DNA of 64,000 nt, from contig NC_092583.1 of assembly GCF_037975245.1 (NCBI RefSeq), positions 3,154,764 through 3,218,763 of the forward strand, written 5' to 3'. Below are positions 60,120 through 64,000 of the stretch, in pieces (the first letter of the stretch is position 1; every line of letters starts with the position of its first letter). The stretch is from Apostichopus japonicus (taxonomy: Eukaryota > Echinodermata > Holothuroidea > Aspidochirotida > Stichopodidae). The notes under the pieces were generated by a model. The model was not told the DNA's origin and did no database searches. It saw only the letters and a program-made list of their open reading frames with translations. The position numbers and the translations under genes are program-made.

Positions 60120-63100
60120 ACCGATAATTATGTTCTCTGAAAGTTCTAAGTGAACTGTTTATAAATATTTGGATACTGATATGAAATTTACATTGAACAT
60201 GCATCAAATTTTACTGGAACAGTATTGCCTGATGTAATAACAATCACCTTCGATCGAATATTACAATCTCTCATCCTTTGGCGTTCCATATCGGTAAAAA
60301 CATAATCACTATATGTTGTGCTCGATCACTGTTGGACTGATTGCGTCGGTCTGTTGTACTGCTGACCTCGTCAAATATTTGACCTTTGTTTGTCCTCCAT
60401 ATTGAAAAGCGAGAGAAGTATCGGAAGAGGGAATTGTACCTGCAAGTCTTGGACGATATTTCATGCTTCAGCATATTATGCGGACACTATTCACTGTTTT
60501 AGCACGCTAGATGGAAAGTTCATATATTATAACGCAAGTGAATCGGGACGAGGAGCCTTTAAATAATTTCTCAAATACAGAAACAAGTAAGGACAGAAAA
60601 TAAATTAGGATAACTTAATGTTATTCGTAATTTTTGTGTACATAGGCCCGTTGTAACACTAACTGGTGCATATAATTCGTAATGGTAACCGTAAGTCGTT
60701 CAGTGCTAAGTTAGTGATACCGCTGTGTGTGTAACTGTTGTTTAATACTCAACACAGTACATGGGTATAAAGTCAGTGCAGTGCTTGTAAGTGATAGAAT
60801 TAGTATTTTTAATAACACAGGCAGAACCATGTTGGTCAAGGAATATTGCTCAGTACATATTTAGTGATTGTTAACTAACATTTAAAACTAGGCCTGCACA
60901 GTAGGATGTCAGTGAGCATGTTATCGTCAAGTACTGTATGTGTTGGTAAGGAATCATCATGCGTGCTACAACACCAATGGCCTAAAACTGTCCTTTAAAC
61001 AGAATAACATCGTGGATGTATTCACCTTTGGCAAAATTGATCCCAAACCTTTCTCATGTAATGCAGTCTAGATGTAGCCCAAGGATCATGTCGCTGTTAT
61101 TCTCTTGATATTTATTCAAAAGAAGGAAGTGTTGAACTTCACCAAGGATGTTCATCAACAACTCCTAGCTCTTTGGTATTCTGAAAGAGCCTACTTGATT
61201 GCATATTCAGTCTTATTTTGTTATCTTTTCAAATATGCTAGCCTAAATTGTATGCAGTGATTAATGTAAGAACCTATGTTTAAATTAGCCCTAGGAATAA
61301 TTGCTAAAAAGCAAACTTGATAAGAGAATGAATAGGAACATGTTCTTTATTCCTATGACAGATATTTTTAAAATAATTCTCACTTGAGAAACCAAAGTCA
61401 AGACATTACCACTGTGCTGTGTGTAAAATACACTGTAAAATTCTTATGCCTCCACCACAACTTATAATGCAAAAGGATTGCTTACTGTAGTTTGTTATAT
61501 GATTAGCATAAGAAAATATGTTCTCGGAGGTAACTTGAAAGATGTACCAGTGTTTAAAATTGCTGTAGATCTTATGAACTATTAATCTGAAGAAACTAAC
61601 AACCATATCATTGGTAAACTGGGAAGACCTCATTTTTTTAATTAGTTATTGAACTACATTTGGATCAACTAAGATTGAATTTGTGTCAAGAATGTTAAGG
61701 ACATAAATTTGTTGAGCAAACAATAACGGAATGAGGTGACACTGAAGGAAGTTGTTGTAGACCGTAAACATGAACTTCGAGTGGAAGTGCCAACATTGTT
61801 GCAATGATGAGAATTATCATAGGAAGTGAAACAATGAGCTGGGACCCTTCAATAAAAAAGGAAACTTCTATTTAATGTCGTAATAAGTCAAAAATGCCAT
61901 CCAACAAACATTGTCAAAGCTTAAATAACAGTAGGTGATTATAACTTTATATAACAACAATATATATTGCAGCAGTTACTTGAAAGTGAAATGTTTGGAT
62001 GTTCCATTGCAAGTATCTCCACGGAATATGCAAGGGCCCTAAACATGCAAGTAATTGTTTCTGTCTAAAGAGCCACCAAGTCCCTTACAGTATGGTTTTC
62101 ATAATATTAACCTTAAAACTATGCTGAAATTGTGCCTGGAACTTATGACAAATGGTCCAGAGATTCCTGGGAAAAAGAATAAACTGTAGGTTCAATGCCA
62201 TTCTATAATGCTTAGTATAGTAGCAAAGGTTTCTAGTACCCTCACAAATTTGCATAACTTTCAAATTCAGTGATAATATCACACAGGTGTTTGATAACGT
62301 GATGTCATCTCATTTTGCACTTTTTTCTTTCTTCGGACAGGGAATAATTTATTCGGTATTGCATGCTATGCAATATGGGTAAATTTACCATTTAAAGTAC
62401 TGTAGATCTATACAAACGCAAAGATGTAGAGCAGTTTGTTTTTTGTATTCAGGAGGAACCATAACAGTTTACACGTTAGACAAAGTGCAGATCCTACAGA
62501 GCTGCTTCACAAAATTTAAAGACTGAATCATTTCCTTTGGTAATTAATTGGCTTTGTCAACTAACTGGTACATACTGTAAAATAATCTACACTGCATGTT
62601 GAGTATGTGTGTGCACAAGGTATAGACCTAATGTTAAGCCATAACTACTGTAGATATATATGTCTTAAGCTCAAAGCACTAATGTTCAATGTATTATGTT
62701 TTGGCCAGGGACCAATTTATCTGGTATCCCATTTCAAAATACATTGCAAAATGAGCAAATTGCTATACAAGTGGAAAGATGTTTACATAGCAGTTTTTGT
62801 ACATAGACAAGGTAGTCTTTTGTAACTAAATGTTCAGAGCCTAGATGCAACTTTGAACTTAGCACTGAATTATTCCCTGATTGGCAGTCGTGTCAGAGAC
62901 TTGAATCACAACAACTTAAATGATGGCATCTCTAAGTCAAACATCAATTTGAACAGTTTCAGCACAGTTAGGAATCTGTTAGCGGAGGTACTGTACTATG
63001 TAGTAAAATTCTTAGTGATTTATGACACTTTTGAGTCTTGCTGTGTCTTTTGGCTTGGGATTGAAAAAGAGCTTTTGCACATATATGACCAAAGTTGATT

Positions 63101-63228
63101 CATCTCTGTGGATAATTTACATTACGGTACATGAAAATGGAAACGCAACAGCAAAATGATGAAAAAGGATGTGCGTTCTCTTTCTGTGAAACACTGATAT
63201 TGAAGCGATGATATGGATATACAGAACG
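60120..63228 (+). other. Unassigned region, TACTGTA-rich, possible 3'UTR
   Basis: There is no long ORF and no G or C run of 8 or more. TACTGTA occurs at about 60930, 61483, 62399, 62574, 62646 and 62990 here, and again at 63450, 63619, 63847 and 63977. This is far denser than in the rest of the window. The look is that of transcribed non-coding sequence, but no exon or terminator proves it. Confidence 0.35.
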
Positions 63229-63534
63229 GGTGGACAATTGGCTAAGGTGCCGTACTAGTGATCCAAGGTTTTGCTGGTTGGATTCCTGCCTAGTTCATTA
63301 CATTGTAATGATGATGCTTTATCTCAATTGCCTCTCTCCACCCAGAGGTTCAATGGGGTACCTGTGAGGTAACTGTCATTGGGCGCAGTATTTAACTACA
63401 ACCGCCTGGAGGGATTGTCTCTGGGACAGGTTATCATTGACCAGGAGTACTGTAATTTAACATATGTAAAGTGCTTTGAGACCAATCGCTTGTGTAGAGC
63501 GCTATATCAATCGAATGTTATTACTATAATTATT
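63229..63534 (+). mobile_element. tRNA-derived SINE with a TAAAG..GCGCTATAT tail
   Basis: The head has GGACAATTGGCTAAGGTGCC (A-box-like) and GGTTGGATTCC (a B box with one change). The 3' end has GTAAAGTGCTTTGAGACC, then TAGAGCGCTATATCAATC and (ATT)-rich bases. A tail of this form (AAAGCGCTTTGAG, then AGCGCTATATAAAT) is widespread in V-SINE-type and related SINEs mobilised by L2-clade LINEs in marine animals. That comparison is from established knowledge and was not searched here. Confidence 0.68.
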
Positions 63535-64000
63535 TCATTTTTTTGAATTTATCGAGATATGATTTCCATGATATGATACTTACCCAGCGAATGAGATTCG
63601 ACCTAGTTTAGAGGTTGTACTGTATGTACTACAGTACTTGTCATCGCTTCTGTAAGAGAAATAAACTAACATTACGTCGGTTTAGGTTTAGACTGTCGGC
63701 TCCAACCAATGCAGAAAATGCAGAAATATTTCCGTTCTGACCCAATCTCTCAAGTTCAGTAGTTTTATCTCCCTGCCTCTTTGTCTCCAAACCAACCAAG
63801 TCTCCACAAGATGGGGTTTACTTTACACATCACAGCAGTGGCCTTACTGTACCCTGTCATCAGTATGTGTAATAAAGCTTCATGGATATTGATTGCATGT
63901 AGTTTGCATGTTTCAATAAATCATTGTAATTCTAGCTCACCTTCAGACCTGCGGTGTCTGTTTCTTTGTCAAAGTACTGTAAATCAAACATGAGAGTGGA

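Overview
This is a eukaryotic, AT-rich metazoan genome fragment. Coding sequence is sparse and split by GT-AG introns, and most of the recognisable content is transposable-element DNA and simple repeats. The window suggests a marine invertebrate deuterostome, most likely an echinoderm and plausibly a sea cucumber. The grounds are an ependymin-related gene (a family expanded in holothurians), a Ly-6/uPAR-type gene, a Penelope-like retroelement and many small hAT-like elements. The species assignment is inference; no rRNA or mitochondrial marker is present.

Host genes. (1) A complete ependymin-related gene lies on the minus strand at 6.7-10.3 kb. It has three coding exons whose splice phases join into one 284-residue secreted protein, plus a probable 5'UTR exon. 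(2) A Ly-6/uPAR (LU, three-finger) gene lies on the minus strand, with three exons at 19.4-21.1 kb. A signal-peptide exon with a matching phase-1 donor at 48.7 kb may be its first exon, which would imply a 27.6 kb intron; that link is inferred. (3) The last 3 kb (60.9-64.0 kb) has no clear ORF, lacks the G-runs seen elsewhere and is rich in the heptamer TACTGTA. It may be a long 3'UTR.

Mobile DNA. The best element is a 5'-truncated Penelope-like retroelement at 44,971-47,129 (minus). It has an uninterrupted RT plus GIY-YIG frame, a 15-bp perfect target-site duplication and a hammerhead-ribozyme-like motif in its 3' region. Five hAT-like elements are delimited by short terminal inverted repeats (TIRs) and 8-bp duplications (578-1227, 15786-16312, 33007-33442, 52563-53817, 55768-56042). 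A TTAA-flanked Kolobok-like element (13387-14528) keeps a THAP-domain fragment. There is also a TA-flanked MITE (37626-38378), a three-copy fold-back family, four tRNA-derived SINEs of three kinds, and a decayed LINE ending in a (CTA)n tract.

Repeats and composition. Long (TA)n tracts occur at 14.9, 21.9 and 34.2 kb. There is an ~880-bp array of ATC/GTC triplets at 35.2-36.1 kb, a GTCC array at 25.8 kb and a ~155-bp tandem array inside the ependymin intron. About 35 G or C homopolymer runs of 8 or more are scattered through the first 59 kb. Most short ORFs in the window are shadows of these repeats. The stretches between listed features hold nothing else I can support as a gene.
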